Part shown: positions 7,361 to 15,764 of the stretch, one piece after another | Numbering within the stretch: the first letter of the stretch is position 1 | How the letters are laid out: each line of letters starts with the position of its first letter | Assembly (NCBI RefSeq): GCF_014646155.1 | Contig: NZ_BMMX01000021.1 | Location: forward strand, 42,231 to 106,230 | Length of the DNA: 64,000 nt | Source: Mangrovihabitans endophyticus | Lineage (GTDB): Bacteria > Actinomycetota > Actinomycetes > Mycobacteriales > Micromonosporaceae | Reading direction: 5' to 3' | Notes under the pieces: generated by a model | Told to the model about the DNA's origin: nothing | Databases searched by the model: none | Seen by the model: the letters and a program-made list of their open reading frames with translations, nothing else | Made by a program: the position numbers and the translations under genes

Positions 7361-8626
7361 TCACCGACCGGTTCCCCACGGCCCGTCGTCCCAGCCCTCC
7401 GAGCGGGCCGACGTGGAAACACCCGGAGACCAGTTCTCCGGCAGCTCCGGCGACCACCGGGTGGTGCCGGTCGAGGCGGCGGCGTTCCAGACCTCATCGG
7501 TGCCGGCCACCGGAAGCGGCCGTCCGTACGTCTCGACCAGTCGCGTGATCACCAGACCGCCAGCGAAGACGCAGGCGGCGATCGCGTAAAGGGCGATGTC
7601 GAACTCGCGGCGATCGGCGTAGTCCAGGAACATGGCCACCCCGGCGACCGCCAGCAGCGTCCCGAAGATGCCGCCGCGCCGACCGTACGCGCTGGTCCCG
7701 GCGAGCATGGCGGTGCCCAACGCGAGCCCGGTCCATTCCATGCCGGTGCTCGGTGCGATCGGAGCCGTGGACTGCGCGGCCATCAGGAAACCGGCAGCGA
7801 CGGCGAACACCGACGACAGCACGAGCGACAAAACGACCGGCAGCACGGCACCCGGGCCGCGGCGGGTGGCCGGGTCGCCGGCCGGCCGCATCCGGCCCAG
7901 CCACCGGCGCACCGGCCGGAGCGCGCCGAGGCCGCCGCCGACCAGAGCCAGCACGGCGAACCCGAGGAAGAGGAAATAGGCCTGGTCGGCGGGCTCGTAG
8001 TCGCCCTGCACCACGACCGGCGCGGTGCGCAACTGGATCACCACGATGACGCCGAACGCGGCGACGAGCGTGGCCGCCCACCCGGGCACGTGCAGGGAGG
8101 TCACCACGAGCGCGACGATCAGTCCCCCGACCGCGGCGATCGTGAGGGCGGGCCAGGCCGCGGCAACAAGGCCCCGGTCGCCGTTCTCGGCGTAGTGCAG
8201 TGCGGCGGCGAGGGCGATCGGCCCGACGGCGAGGTTCGGCACGCCGGCGCGCAAGGTGAGCCCGGCGCCCATGGTGAGCAGTCCGATAACGGTGCTGGAG
8301 ACCAACAGCGTGTCCAGCGCCGGACGGCGCAGGCTGGCCGGGTCGAGTCGATAGAGAAGGTAGCCGATCGCGGCGACGGCGAGCAGCAGAACGATCTCCC
8401 ACCCGATGTGGATGCCGAGCCGGTCCCGGCCGTCGTCCTCCGTCGTGCGCTGCAGGGGTTCCGCGGAGGTCTCGACGTAGGCCGGCGTCACGAGATCGTC
8501 ACCCTCGTAACCGCGCCGACGTCCCCGATAGTCGGTGGTGTAGTCGTCGGTGCGGTAGGGATAGGCCATCGGGTCCTCACCGGTCTCGCCGGACGGCCGA
8601 CGGTACGCCATCTCGTCGTACGCCAT
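7361..8626 (-). CDS. Polytopic membrane protein resembling a branched-type ABC permease, without an ATPase partner
   Basis: A 421-aa protein. About 60 polar N-terminal residues rich in Tyr/Asp/Arg lead into about nine hydrophobic segments including IVLLLAVAAIGYLLY, TLLVSSTVIGLLTMGAGLTLRAGVPNLAVGPIALAAAL and GLALGTAMLAGTSAYGRRGGIFGTLLAV. The motif pattern (AGVPNLAVG; GTSAYGRRGGIFGTLL) resembles permeases of the sugar/branched-chain amino-acid family (BPD_transp_2). ATG 8626 is chosen because GGAGG lies 8 bases upstream; the GTG at 8635 is part of that ribosome site. No ATPase or binding protein is adjacent, so transport activity is inferred only from resemblance. The C-terminal 50 residues are again polar. 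Confidence 0.7.
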   Translation of the reverse strand: MAYDEMAYRRPSGETGEDPMAYPYRTDDYTTDYRGRRRGYEGDDLVTPAYVETSAEPLQRTTEDDGRDRLGIHIGWEIVLLLAVAAIGYLLYRLDPASLRRPALDTLLVSSTVIGLLTMGAGLTLRAGVPNLAVGPIALAAALHYAENGDRGLVAAAWPALTIAAVGGLIVALVVTSLHVPGWAATLVAAFGVIVVIQLRTAPVVVQGDYEPADQAYFLFLGFAVLALVGGGLGALRPVRRWLGRMRPAGDPATRRGPGAVLPVVLSLVLSSVFAVAAGFLMAAQSTAPIAPSTGMEWTGLALGTAMLAGTSAYGRRGGIFGTLLAVAGVAMFLDYADRREFDIALYAIAACVFAGGLVITRLVETYGRPLPVAGTDEVWNAAASTGTTRWSPELPENWSPGVSTSARSEGWDDGPWGTGR

Positions 8627-8679
8627 GTCCCGCACCTCCTCCTCCCCCGCTCAGCATACGGACCCGGGGCCAGGCGAGT

Positions 8680-9204
8680 TCAAGAGCGCGAAGATGGTCT
8701 TTGCGGTCCGTCGTCGTCCTGTCGATCGCGCTTGTCCGGAATCCGGCAGGACCGCTCCAGCCACAGCGCGGCTCCCACGAGGGCGAGCGCCGCGATGGTC
8801 CCTCCGGCGGAGGCGGGGATGTCGTTGCCGGCCGCCTCGGTGGGCTCCAGCGCCAGCCAGGCCAGCACGCCACCGGAATAGCCCGCGTAGAGCGCGCCGG
8901 CCAGCGACGATGCCTTGGCCAGCACCACGTAACGGGCGACGGCCAGCGGCTCCACCGGCGGCGCGCCGGGTTTGCGCTGCACCCGCGCCGCGGTGTTCTG
9001 CGCGAGGAAGCCCTCTCCGATGGCCAGCGTCGCGATCACCACGATCGGCACCCACGGCTGTCGCGGCCAGTCGGACGTGTAATAGAAGGAGCTGAGCAGC
9101 AGCCAGGCGATCGCCGCAGCGGCCAGCCCGGCGACCACCAGCACCGAGATGCTCGTCGGCCGCAGCGAGGGGTCGGGTTTGTCCCCGCCGGGGTTACTGC
9201 TCAC
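8680..9204 (-). CDS. DUF3180 family membrane protein downstream of folK
   Basis: A 174-aa protein with four hydrophobic segments (VLVVAGLAAAAIAWLLLSSF, WVPIVVIATLAIGEGFLA, SSLAGALYAGYSGGVLAWLAL and IAALALVGAALWL). Its length, topology and place right after folK match the actinobacterial DUF3180 family (counterpart of M. tuberculosis Rv3605c, from memory). GTG 9204 overlaps the folK stop as GTGA, which fixes the start; the much longer upstream reading frame is a shadow of folK. Function unknown; always being last in the folate cluster suggests co-expression rather than a known role in folate synthesis. Confidence 0.85.
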   Translation of the reverse strand: MSSNPGGDKPDPSLRPTSISVLVVAGLAAAAIAWLLLSSFYYTSDWPRQPWVPIVVIATLAIGEGFLAQNTAARVQRKPGAPPVEPLAVARYVVLAKASSLAGALYAGYSGGVLAWLALEPTEAAGNDIPASAGGTIAALALVGAALWLERSCRIPDKRDRQDDDGPQRPSSRS

Positions 9205-9728
9205 GGCGTCGACTCTAGCGTCAGATCCGTCCGCGGGCGCAGCGCCTGCGCCTGGGCCGTGAGCTCCGGCGTGGTCAGCAGATCGGTGACCGCGCCGTGT
9301 CCCGGGAACTGCGCATAGGGCTGCAGATCGAGCCAGGGCTTGAGGACGAAGGCGCGTTGCGCCGCGCGCGGATGTGGCAACGTGAGGTCCGGATCGGCGC
9401 GCAGCACCGGGACGTCGTCGTCGGTCCATACCGCGATGACGTCCACGTCGAGAGTGCGCGGGCCGAAGCGGCGGGCCGGGTCGCGTACCCGTCCCGCGGC
9501 CGCCTCGCACGCCTGCGCACGCCGCAGCCACACGAGCGGGTCGGCGCCGGGGTCCACGGCCATCACCACCGCGTTGAGGTACGCGGGCTGCTCCGCATCG
9601 CCCCAGGGCGGCGTCTCGTAGACGCCCGAGGTCAGGACCACCGTGTCGGCCAGGCATCCGACCGCAGCGCGCAGATGCGCGTACCGGTCCCCCATGTTGC
9701 TGCCCAGGGAGAGAACCGCGCGGGTCAC
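9201..9728 (-). CDS. folK: 2-amino-4-hydroxy-6-hydroxymethyldihydropteridine diphosphokinase
   Basis: A 175-aa HPPK that transfers pyrophosphate from ATP to 6-hydroxymethyl-7,8-dihydropterin, the step before dihydropteroate synthase. The signature start LSLGSNMGDR, the YETPPWG loop (pterin binding), and the RFGPRTLDVDVIAV motif with the two metal-binding aspartates are all present, plus LPHPRAAQRAFVLKP. GTG at 9728 overlaps the folB stop as GTGA, and its own stop overlaps the DUF3180 gene start, so the cluster is translationally coupled. Confidence 0.95.
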   Translation of the reverse strand: MTRAVLSLGSNMGDRYAHLRAAVGCLADTVVLTSGVYETPPWGDAEQPAYLNAVVMAVDPGADPLVWLRRAQACEAAAGRVRDPARRFGPRTLDVDVIAVWTDDDVPVLRADPDLTLPHPRAAQRAFVLKPWLDLQPYAQFPGHGAVTDLLTTPELTAQAQALRPRTDLTLESTP

Positions 9729-10093
9729 GACGCGCTCCGGGAGCGGCGCCGGACCACCGCGACATCGGCGAACGGGTGCGGGATCGGGGCCTGCGGCTTG
9801 TGCACGGTGACCGTGGCCGCGTCCACCCGCGCATCGGCGAGGCAGACGTCCAGCAACCGCCCGGCGAGCGTCTCGATCAGGTTCACCGGCGGCCCGGTGA
9901 TCACCGCGACCAGGCGGTCCGCCAGGTCGCCGTAGTGCACCGTGTCGGCCACGTCATCGGTGTCGCCGGCCTTTTCGAGATCCAGTTCCAGATCCACGTC
10001 GATCACGAAGTCCTGACCACGCGCCCGCTCGAAGTCGTGCACGCCGTGCCGGCCGTGCGCACGCAGGCCGCTGAGCACGATGTGGTCGCTCAC
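9725..10093 (-). CDS. folB: Dihydroneopterin aldolase
   Basis: A 122-aa protein of the DHNA family, which cleaves 7,8-dihydroneopterin to 6-hydroxymethyl-dihydropterin and glycolaldehyde. It has the N-terminal GLRAHGRHGVHDFERARGQ motif with the conserved histidines, the VIDVDLELDL strand, the substrate-binding glutamate in NLIETLAGRL and the catalytic lysine in VTVHKPQAPI. GTG 10093 overlaps the folP stop (GTGA) and its stop overlaps folK. Length is usual for the family. Confidence 0.95.
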   Translation of the reverse strand: MSDHIVLSGLRAHGRHGVHDFERARGQDFVIDVDLELDLEKAGDTDDVADTVHYGDLADRLVAVITGPPVNLIETLAGRLLDVCLADARVDAATVTVHKPQAPIPHPFADVAVVRRRSRSAS

Positions 10094-11013
10094 CGGGCCA
10101 CCAACCCCGGCCGACCGGTGGCGCGCCAGACGGCCAGTGCGTCCACGGTCTGCCGCACGTCGTGCACGCGCACTCCCCAGACTCCCGCGGCCGCGGCCAG
10201 CACCGAGGTGGCCACCGTGGCCGCGGTCCGGCCGTCCGGTGGCCGCGGCGAGCCGTCCGGTCCGGCGAGGAGGCTGCCCAGGTAGGACTTGCGGCTGGCG
10301 GCGTAGAGCACCGGGTAGCCCAGGTCCAGCAGGCGGTCCAGGTGGGCGCTCAAGGCCCAGTTCTGCGCGGCGTTCTTCGCGAAGCCCAGACCCGGATCTA
10401 TGATCAGCCGGTCGGCGCGTACGCCCGCGGCGAGCGCCTCCTCGATCCGCTGACCGAGTTCCCGTCGGACGTCCTCCACCACGTCGTCATATTGTGCGAG
10501 CTCATACATTCGCCGCGAATGTCCCCGCCAATGCATCAGGACGAGCGGACAGTCGGCCGCGGCCGCGACCCCGGTCATCTCCGGATCGGCCAGGCCGCCG
10601 GACACGTCATTGATCACCAACGCCCCGGCGTCCAGCGCCGCCGCGGCGACCTCCGCCCTGGTGGTGTCCACGCTCAGCGGCACACCGGCGGCCACCAGCG
10701 CGGAGATCACCGGCAGCACCCGGGCGAGTTCGGTCTTCGCGTCGACCCGGTCGGCACCCGGACGGGTGGATTCGCCGCCCACATCGATGATGTCGGCACC
10801 CTGCCGGCACATCTCGGCCCCGTACGCGACAGCGGCCTCCACATCGGTGTACCGTCCGCCGTCCGAGAAGGAATCCGGGGTCACGTTGAGCACGCCCATC
10901 ACGACGGGGCGAGCGCTGTGCAGGAGCCGGTCGCCGTCATCCACAGGTAGCAAGGTAACGGCTCCCGACGCCTCGAACGTGTGTACGCTTCCACGTGACT
11001 CATCTTCAGTCAC
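10090..11013 (-). CDS. folP: Dihydropteroate synthase
   Basis: A 307-aa TIM-barrel enzyme that condenses p-aminobenzoate with dihydropterin pyrophosphate; it is the sulfonamide target. Visible motifs are MGVLNVTPDSFSDGG, DVGGESTRPGA, SVDTTRAEVA, INDVSGG, LMHWRG, DPGLGFAKN and the end of the barrel YAASRKSYLG and RVHDV. GTG 11013 has AAGG upstream at suitable spacing. About 35 residues precede the first barrel strand, slightly longer than usual. Normally folE lies directly upstream in actinobacteria; here a 13-kb secretion-like block separates them. Confidence 0.95.
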   Translation of the reverse strand: MTEDESRGSVHTFEASGAVTLLPVDDGDRLLHSARPVVMGVLNVTPDSFSDGGRYTDVEAAVAYGAEMCRQGADIIDVGGESTRPGADRVDAKTELARVLPVISALVAAGVPLSVDTTRAEVAAAALDAGALVINDVSGGLADPEMTGVAAAADCPLVLMHWRGHSRRMYELAQYDDVVEDVRRELGQRIEEALAAGVRADRLIIDPGLGFAKNAAQNWALSAHLDRLLDLGYPVLYAASRKSYLGSLLAGPDGSPRPPDGRTAATVATSVLAAAAGVWGVRVHDVRQTVDALAVWRATGRPGLVAR

Positions 11014-11250
11014 GTCTTTACCTTGGGTAACGAATCAGACAGCTTGTAGGTAAGAAGGACGGGCCGTACGCTTCGGGCAGGCATCATTTGAAGGACCGAA
11101 GGAAGCAGATGAGCTTGGTCAGGACTTCAGCGCCCGAAGGACTCACTCGACACTGGTGAGTGGGAAGTAGCACCATATGGGCGTTGCCGTCAGCGAGGCT
11201 TCACAACTGCAGTGTGCTGGGCCCCGGTCCGGCATCCGGGAGGTTTACCG
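11014..11250. promoter_or_regulatory. Divergent intergenic region between folP and the secretion-like operon
   Basis: These 237 bases separate folP (minus strand) from the plus-strand pilin-like gene and should hold promoters for both directions. The region is less GC-rich than its surroundings on the folP side. It contains a 16-codon reading frame at 11109-11159 with its own ribosome-binding site. I cannot assign -35/-10 pairs with confidence. Confidence 0.5.
11109..11159 (+). CDS. Possible 16-aa leader peptide upstream of the secretion-like operon
   Basis: ATG at 11109 follows a purine-rich GAAGGAAG element and opens a 16-codon frame ending in TGA. The peptide (MSLVRTSAPEGLTRHW) resembles nothing I recognise. 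Position about 90 bp before the first structural gene would suit a leader or attenuator peptide, but chance occurrence cannot be excluded. Confidence 0.3.
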   Translation: MSLVRTSAPEGLTRHW

Positions 11251-11544
11251 ATGATCGCCACAGAGCTCGCCACGCAGGTCGCGACCGCGCTCCAGCAGGG
11301 CACGCTCGCCGCCCCGGAGCCGAAGGGCATCAACACCGAAGGCGTCGTCACCTTCTTCGCGAGCAACATCGCGCCCATCCTGCTCGCCGTCCTCGGCGTG
11401 ATCTTCATCGGACGGGCCAGCCGGGGCGAGATCTCCAAGGTGCTGACCAGCTCCGCGATCGCGATCGTCGGCCTCGCCTTCATCGCGGGCGCCGCGACGC
11501 TGTTCTTCGTTGGTGACTACCTCATCGACCTGATCTTCAGCTGA
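11251..11544 (+). CDS. Small two-helix membrane protein, VirB2/TrbC pilin-like
   Basis: A 97-aa protein with two hydrophobic helices (FFASNIAPILLAVLGVIFIG and AIAIVGLAFIAGAATLFFVGDYLIDLIF) separated by a short positive loop (RASRGEISK). Size, topology and position at the head of an operon with VirB3/PrgI-, VirB4- and VirB6-like genes match VirB2/TrbC-type pilin subunits of type IV secretion systems. GGGAGG lies 7 bases before ATG 11251, so the earlier in-frame ATG at 11212 is rejected. No long signal peptide is apparent; an N-terminal 30-residue amphipathic stretch precedes helix 1. Function is inferred from topology and context. Confidence 0.65.
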   Translation: MIATELATQVATALQQGTLAAPEPKGINTEGVVTFFASNIAPILLAVLGVIFIGRASRGEISKVLTSSAIAIVGLAFIAGAATLFFVGDYLIDLIFS

Positions 11545-11556
11545 GGCCGCGAAGAG

Positions 11557-11919
11557 ATGCGGCTGCGCACCGACGACGACATCTACCGGGCACGCCTGGT
11601 CTACCTGGGCCCGCCCGGGTACACGCTGCCCATGCACTTGCCGTACGCGCAGTACGGCATGTTCGTCGTCCTGGTGCCGCTCTTCATGTTCATCCACTAC
11701 CTGATCACGTTCGACTTCGACCCCTTCCCAGCCTGGGAGATCGCCCTGGCGATGGTCACGACGTCGTACGTGTTCCGGCATGTCGACCCGGACCGCCCGG
11801 CCCGGGTCGTCATCCGCACCGCGCTCACCGACTGGCGCCGGACCCACGAGCCCGCCGTCGAGCGACGCGATCCCAGGCTTGTCGCCACCCGCATTCGAGT
11901 TCGGGAGGAGCTGATATGA
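11557..11919 (+). CDS. PrgI/TcpE/VirB3-like membrane protein of a conjugation-type system
   Basis: A 120-aa protein with an N-terminal polar segment containing YLGPPGYTLPMHLPYAQYG, two membrane helices (MFVVLVPLFMFIHYLIT and WEIALAMVTTSYVFRHV) and a C-terminal basic tail. Small two-helix proteins of this type (PrgI, VirB3, TcpE) lie directly upstream of VirB4 ATPases and anchor them to the membrane. Its stop TGA is overlapped by an ATG that opens a 16-codon frame running into the VirB4-like gene. Twelve bases separate it from the pilin-like gene, so both are likely in one transcript. Confidence 0.65.
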   Translation: MRLRTDDDIYRARLVYLGPPGYTLPMHLPYAQYGMFVVLVPLFMFIHYLITFDFDPFPAWEIALAMVTTSYVFRHVDPDRPARVVIRTALTDWRRTHEPAVERRDPRLVATRIRVREELI

Positions 11920-11966
11920 CCGGTCTGGCCAGTCGCCCAGCATGCCCGAGCGGAGACGCGGCATGA
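11916..11966 (+). other. 16-codon bridging frame with ATGA overlaps on both sides
   Basis: ATG at 11916 overlaps the stop of the PrgI-like gene (ATGA) and the frame ends in TGA at 11964-11966, overlapping the ATG of the VirB4-like gene (ATGA again). The 16-residue product (MTGLASRPACPSGDAA) is probably not a functional protein; the arrangement would let ribosomes pass from one gene to the next. Confidence 0.4.
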
Positions 11967-14900
11967 GCGATTTCCCCCCGCCGCCCGAACATCCCCGAGC
12001 GGCCTACCCGAATACGGGCAGGCAGAGTAACGGTATGCGACCGAACGACGACTCTCCGTCCCGCACCGCCGGCGCGGACGACGACACATACGCGTACGAG
12101 ACCGAGTTGGTGTCCAGCCCCGGCCATGGCGCGGTCGGTGTCTTCCAGGCCCCCCAGCCCGTACGGCCGCGCACCCCGCCAGCTCCGGCCGACGACCAGG
12201 CCATGGACATCGATTCACCGTTCCTGGATCTGTTCGGCAACACCCCCGGCGGGTCTCTGGGTTCTTCTGCCACCCCCGATGTGGATCGTCACGCGGACGA
12301 CGACGTCGACTTCGGATTCGACTTCGACGATCGCCGCTCCACGGATCGCCCACCCGGGGATGACCACCTCGATCCGGTCTCGGCCCGGGTTCCGGAACCG
12401 GCGCAGACGCCGGCCCGCGACGACGAACCCCGCTGGGATGCCGAGCGGCCGGTGACCGCCCCACCCGCGCACGATGCGCCTGCGCACGACGCGCCGGAGC
12501 CGGAACCGCTGGACCTGCCGCTGACCGCCCAGCCGGCGCAGAGGCCGCCGGACCTGTCGGCTCCGGAACAGCCACCCCTTGCCGCGGTGGATCCGCCCAC
12601 CGCGGAAGCGGGCCCTCCCGCCTCGGCACCCCGGCCGGACGCCCCCGCAGCCGACGCGGAAGCGTCGTTCCAGCGTGCGCCCGCGGGGCCGCCCGCCGAC
12701 TTCTTCGACGAGGATGGCAAGCCCTTCGTCGGCGCCGAGGACTGGCCGGACGAGATCCAGCCGACCACCGCGCCACCCGCCAGCCCCGCTTCGACCGACC
12801 CGACGGCGGGCACCGCTGCGCAGGCGCCGCCGGAACCGGCCCCCGCCCCGCCCGCCTCGACGCCTCCGCTGTGGCAGACGGTGGCCGCGCCGGGGCTCTC
12901 CGCCGCCCGGCGACCCCGGGACGTCGGCCGCGGCGACGCGCCCGGTCGGGGTGGGCCGGGCCAAGTCGCGCCCGGCGTCACCGCGGTGCCGTCGGACGGC
13001 GTACCGCACGCGGAGATCGAGCCCTACGCCACGCCGAACGGAGCGCAGGCGGACCTGCCCGCGCCCATGCCGAAGAAGGCCCCGGCCCGGCCGGAGAGCA
13101 AGACCGATGCGGTCAGCACGAAGAAGCGTCGGCGCGACCGCGCGGCCACCAACCTTCCCGCCCGCCGCAAGGAGCCCAGGCCGGCACCCTTGCGGCCGCA
13201 CAAGCTGAAGTTCAGTGACCGGGATCCGGCGATGGAGCTGGAAATCAGCGAAATCGCGGGACACCTCACCTTCACGCAGAGCACCGTCACCGCCTGGTAC
13301 TACCTGCCGGAGGTTCGCTGGGCGTTTCGCCCGGACGCGGAGCGTGAGGCGCTGCTCTCCGCGATCTCCGAGCAGTACGCCGGCCTGGCCGGTTTCCGGC
13401 TCCATCTGCGCCGCACGAACCGGCCGTTCCCCGCGGATGAGTGGGCCCGCACGGTCGACTCGTTCACCGCTCGCCCGCTACCCGACGTACCGGGCGGAAC
13501 CTCCTGGTCCGATCACCTGGTCGCCGCCCAGCGTCACCTGCTGTCGGTGAACCACGCCGAGGGGCAGACCTATCTGGGCGTGACGTTCGCGCGCAGATCA
13601 CTCGGCGACACCTTCTCCGAGCGGATCCTGCGCGTCTTCGGACGCGGCACCTCCGACAGCGAGCGACGTAAACTCGGCCGGACCGTCGAGCAGTTCGACG
13701 AGGTGCTGAACGCGTTCGGCATGCGGGGCCGCCGGGTCACCCCGCAAGAACTCGAATGGCTGCTCTTCCGCTCCGTCGCGCTGTGCATGGCACCGCCTGG
13801 GCCGCTCTCCCCGGTCACCAACGGCCATTGGGACACCGGAGATCTGCTCGCCCTGACCGAGCAGGTGGAGCGATACCGCACGCCGTACGGGTCCACGGTC
13901 AAGCTGGTGAACCGGATGAGCGGCGAGGAGCGACACGTCGCGGTGCTGTCCGTGGGGCGCATGGAGCCGCTGGAGATCCCGGAGAAGCACGAACCGTGGA
14001 TGCACTTCCACGAGCGTCTGCCGTGGCCGATGGAACTCTCGTCGCGGATCGACATCCTCGGCTCCGGCAGCTCCTTCAAGAACCTGGAACACCGCCTCCG
14101 CATGATCCGCTCGCAGCAACTGGACTACGCCGAGCACGGCATCGACGCGCCGCCGGAGCTGGAACGACTGGCCAAGCGCGCGCTGGTGATCGGCGACGAG
14201 ATGACCACCGGGCTGCCGGTGGAATCGGCCCGAGCACACGGATGGCACCGGATCGCGGTCGGCGGTCACACCCGCGAGGAATGCCTGGAGCGGGCGCGGC
14301 GGCTCATCCAGTTGTACTCCCGCGAGTTGCGCATCTCCCTGCAGCACCCGAAAAACCAGGACCGGCTGGCGCGCGAGTTCATCCCGGGCGAGCCGATCGC
14401 CAACACCGGATACGTACGTCGCATGCCGGTGAAGCTGCTCGCCGCGGCGCTCCCGCAGGCCGCCTCCACCGTCGGCGACCGGCGCGGCGACCTGATCGGG
14501 CGTACCTCCGGCACCTGCCGACGTCCCGTCTTCCTGGACCTGCACTTCCCGATGGAGGTGCGGGAACGGTCCGGGCTCGGGGTGTTCGTCGCCGAGCCGG
14601 GCGGCGGCAAGTCCACGCTGATGGGCGCGCTGGGATACCTCAACGCGCGGCGCGGCGTACAGGTGACCCTGCTCGACCCGTCCGGTCCGCTCGCCCGTCT
14701 CTGCCAGATGCCGGAGTTGAAGCCCTACTCTCGCGTGCTCAACCTGACCGGCTCGGAGCAGGGGACACTCGCCCCGTACGCGCTGATCCCGACGCCGGTA
14801 CGCTCCGAGTTCGCCGCCGGGCCGTCCGGCGACCGCGAGTTCGAGATCGCGGTGTCCAATGCCCGCGCCGAGCGTCGCATGCTCGTGCAGGACATCTGCT

Positions 14901-15763
14901 CGATGCTCGTACCGCCCCAGGTCGCCAAGGAGGCCAGCACCGCGACCCTGCTGCGCCACGCCGTGCGGCAGGTGCCGGCCGAGGAGACATCCACCCTCGA
15001 CGACGTGGTCCGCACGTTGCAGGCGCTGGACGACGACGACGGCAAAGAGCTGGCGAACCTCCTGCTGGACACCGCCGAGATGCCGCTGGCGTTGCTCTTC
15101 TTCGGCTCGCCGCCGCAGCACCTCCTCGGCGGCGGCTCGGCGCTCACCGTGATCACCATGTCCGGCCTGCGCCTGCCCGACTTGAAGATCGAGCGCGAGT
15201 ACTGGTCGGCGGAGGAGTCCCTGGCGCTACCCATGCTGCACACCGCGCACCGGCTCGCGGTACGCCGGTGCTACGGCGGGTCGATGGCCTCGCGCAAAAT
15301 GGTCGGACTGGACGAGGCTCACTTCATGGAGGGATGGCGCTCCGGCCGCTCCTTCCTGGTGCGGTTGGCGCGCGATTCCCGAAAGTGGAACTTGGCGGCC
15401 CTCGTGGCCTCGCAGAACCCGCGGGACATCCTCGGCCTGGACGTGCAGAACCTGGTCTCCACCGTGTTCGTCGGCCGGATCGCCGAGGACCAGGAGATCG
15501 CCTCCGAAGCGCTGCGCCTGCTGCGTGTCCCGGTGCACGACGGGTACGAGGCGACGCTGGCCTCCCTGTCACAGGTGGATACCTCGTCGGCGACCCGGCT
15601 GGGCTTCCGCGAGTTCGTCATGCGTGACGTCGACGGCCGCGTGCAGAAGGTGCGCGTCGACGTCTCCTACGTGGACGGCCTGCTCGATCACCTGGACACC
15701 ACTCCGGCCGCCGTGAAAGCGGCGCAGACGGTCATCCCGATGCCGTCCGACATGGAGGTTTGA
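11963..15763 (+). CDS. VirB4/TraU-like secretion ATPase with long disordered N-terminus
   Basis: A 1266-aa protein. Residues 1 to about 400 are Pro/Ala/Asp-rich and disordered, ending in a basic Lys/Arg segment. The rest resembles VirB4/SCO6880-type ATPases of type IV secretion: an N-terminal membrane-associated domain with motif LEISEIAGHLTFTQSTVTAWY, then an ATPase domain with Walker A EPGGGKST (Lys883) and Walker B MVGLDEAH (Asp1117/Glu1118), and a late ASQNPRDILG motif typical of the family. ATG 11963 has GGAGA 9 bases upstream; ATG 11942 does not. It would power pilus assembly or substrate transfer at the membrane. The 400-residue disordered extension is much longer than in ordinary VirB4. 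Confidence 0.78.
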   Translation: MSDFPPPPEHPRAAYPNTGRQSNGMRPNDDSPSRTAGADDDTYAYETELVSSPGHGAVGVFQAPQPVRPRTPPAPADDQAMDIDSPFLDLFGNTPGGSLGSSATPDVDRHADDDVDFGFDFDDRRSTDRPPGDDHLDPVSARVPEPAQTPARDDEPRWDAERPVTAPPAHDAPAHDAPEPEPLDLPLTAQPAQRPPDLSAPEQPPLAAVDPPTAEAGPPASAPRPDAPAADAEASFQRAPAGPPADFFDEDGKPFVGAEDWPDEIQPTTAPPASPASTDPTAGTAAQAPPEPAPAPPASTPPLWQTVAAPGLSAARRPRDVGRGDAPGRGGPGQVAPGVTAVPSDGVPHAEIEPYATPNGAQADLPAPMPKKAPARPESKTDAVSTKKRRRDRAATNLPARRKEPRPAPLRPHKLKFSDRDPAMELEISEIAGHLTFTQSTVTAWYYLPEVRWAFRPDAEREALLSAISEQYAGLAGFRLHLRRTNRPFPADEWARTVDSFTARPLPDVPGGTSWSDHLVAAQRHLLSVNHAEGQTYLGVTFARRSLGDTFSERILRVFGRGTSDSERRKLGRTVEQFDEVLNAFGMRGRRVTPQELEWLLFRSVALCMAPPGPLSPVTNGHWDTGDLLALTEQVERYRTPYGSTVKLVNRMSGEERHVAVLSVGRMEPLEIPEKHEPWMHFHERLPWPMELSSRIDILGSGSSFKNLEHRLRMIRSQQLDYAEHGIDAPPELERLAKRALVIGDEMTTGLPVESARAHGWHRIAVGGHTREECLERARRLIQLYSRELRISLQHPKNQDRLAREFIPGEPIANTGYVRRMPVKLLAAALPQAASTVGDRRGDLIGRTSGTCRRPVFLDLHFPMEVRERSGLGVFVAEPGGGKSTLMGALGYLNARRGVQVTLLDPSGPLARLCQMPELKPYSRVLNLTGSEQGTLAPYALIPTPVRSEFAAGPSGDREFEIAVSNARAERRMLVQDICSMLVPPQVAKEASTATLLRHAVRQVPAEETSTLDDVVRTLQALDDDDGKELANLLLDTAEMPLALLFFGSPPQHLLGGGSALTVITMSGLRLPDLKIEREYWSAEESLALPMLHTAHRLAVRRCYGGSMASRKMVGLDEAHFMEGWRSGRSFLVRLARDSRKWNLAALVASQNPRDILGLDVQNLVSTVFVGRIAEDQEIASEALRLLRVPVHDGYEATLASLSQVDTSSATRLGFREFVMRDVDGRVQKVRVDVSYVDGLLDHLDTTPAAVKAAQTVIPMPSDMEV

Positions 15764-15764
15764 G

